Shown: positions 63,952 to 64,000 of the stretch, in pieces | Position numbering within the stretch: the first letter of the stretch is position 1 | Layout: every line of letters begins with the position of its first letter | Source: an uncultured Chloroflexus sp. | GTDB taxonomy: Bacteria > Chloroflexota > Chloroflexia > Chloroflexales > Chloroflexaceae | DNA length: 64,000 nt | Assembly: GCF_937129525.1 (NCBI RefSeq) | Contig: NZ_CAKZNK010000100.1 | Span: 1 to 64,000, forward strand | Direction of reading: 5' to 3' | The notes under the pieces: generated by a model | Seen by the model: only the letters and a program-made list of their open reading frames with translations | The model's database searches: none | Told to the model about the DNA's origin: nothing | Position numbers and translations under genes: made by a program

Positions 63952-64000
63952 ATGAACGAAACCACCACTGCTACGATTGATCAGTTGTGTGCCAATGCGA
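63952..64000 (+). CDS. Start of an unknown gene, cut by the window edge
   Basis: Sixteen codons are visible, beginning MNETTTATIDQLCANA. AAGGAG lies ten bases before the ATG. The frame is open to the end of the window. The product cannot be named. Confidence 0.55.
   Translation, partial: MNETTTATIDQLCANA

Noticed and set aside
1-64000. tRNA, rRNA, CRISPR, transposase and phage genes
   Set aside because: I looked for tRNA-like arms, repeated spacer arrays and mobile-element proteins and saw none that I could support.

Overview
The window looks like a chromosomal stretch from a Chloroflexota bacterium, most likely of the Chloroflexus type. This is an inference from the moderately GC-rich sequence, lipoproteins with Thr/Pro-rich 'PTATP'-style linkers, a plant SQD2-like glycosyltransferase, and the gene families seen. 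No photosynthesis, rRNA, tRNA, CRISPR, transposase or phage genes were recognised, so genus-level placement is tentative. Genes are dense and many starts are GTG or TTG. Clear Shine-Dalgarno sequences let many starts be placed inside the longest open frames.

Layout. 1-13.9 kb is mostly housekeeping: the start of an unknown gene, asnS, two small membrane or secreted proteins, a WecA-type phosphoglycosyltransferase, upp, an OmpR-type regulator, the tig-clpP-clpX operon, a small-protein/CcdA/Nudix operon and an SQD2-like glycosyltransferase. 13.3-22 kb holds a PH-domain protein pair, a hydrolase-like protein lacking its catalytic His, a DnaQ-DinG exonuclease-helicase, a PQQ-type sugar dehydrogenase lipoprotein, a hydrolase gene split by one amber codon, a Crp/Fnr regulator and an orphan Flp pilin. 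22.2-29.5 kb is a seven-gene nucleotide-sugar cluster on the + strand: DegT aminotransferase, two SDRs, a CDP-glucose-forming cytidylyltransferase, another SDR, a 3,5-epimerase and a SAF-domain oxidoreductase. A clear 22-bp palindrome precedes it. 29.7-36.8 kb has a DUF4397 surface protein, a DUF4190 protein, trpC, mutS2, a cvpA-like gene and an MFS transporter.

36.9-58.7 kb is a large exopolysaccharide region. A nine-gene minus-strand operon (46313 down to 36945) encodes, in order: a priming phosphoglycosyltransferase; a WecG/TagA glycosyltransferase fused to two STAS domains; a nucleotidyltransferase/hexapeptide/sugar-transferase fusion that has lost its recognisable catalytic residues; a STAS protein; a GAF-SpoIIE (PP2C) phosphatase; an RsbW-type kinase; a CheY receiver; a GT2; and a Wzx flippase. 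A complete partner-switching circuit (kinase, phosphatase, STAS antagonist) is thus translationally coupled to polysaccharide assembly genes, and two more STAS domains sit on a glycosyltransferase. This is the best candidate for an undescribed system: direct control of polymer synthesis by serine phosphorylation, with no sigma factor visible. Divergently and downstream lie a clan GH-A glycosidase lipoprotein, a secreted DUF11-like protein, a hexapeptide acyltransferase, a Wzz-like chain-length protein, a pseudo-tyrosine-kinase without the Walker lysine, a 47-residue membrane protein, a Wzy/ligase-like protein, a lipoprotein and three more glycosyltransferases.

59-64 kb carries an NHL-repeat lipoprotein, a hairpin-rich noncoding stretch, hisF, a DUF624-like membrane protein, a hypothetical gene and the start of a final gene cut by the window edge.
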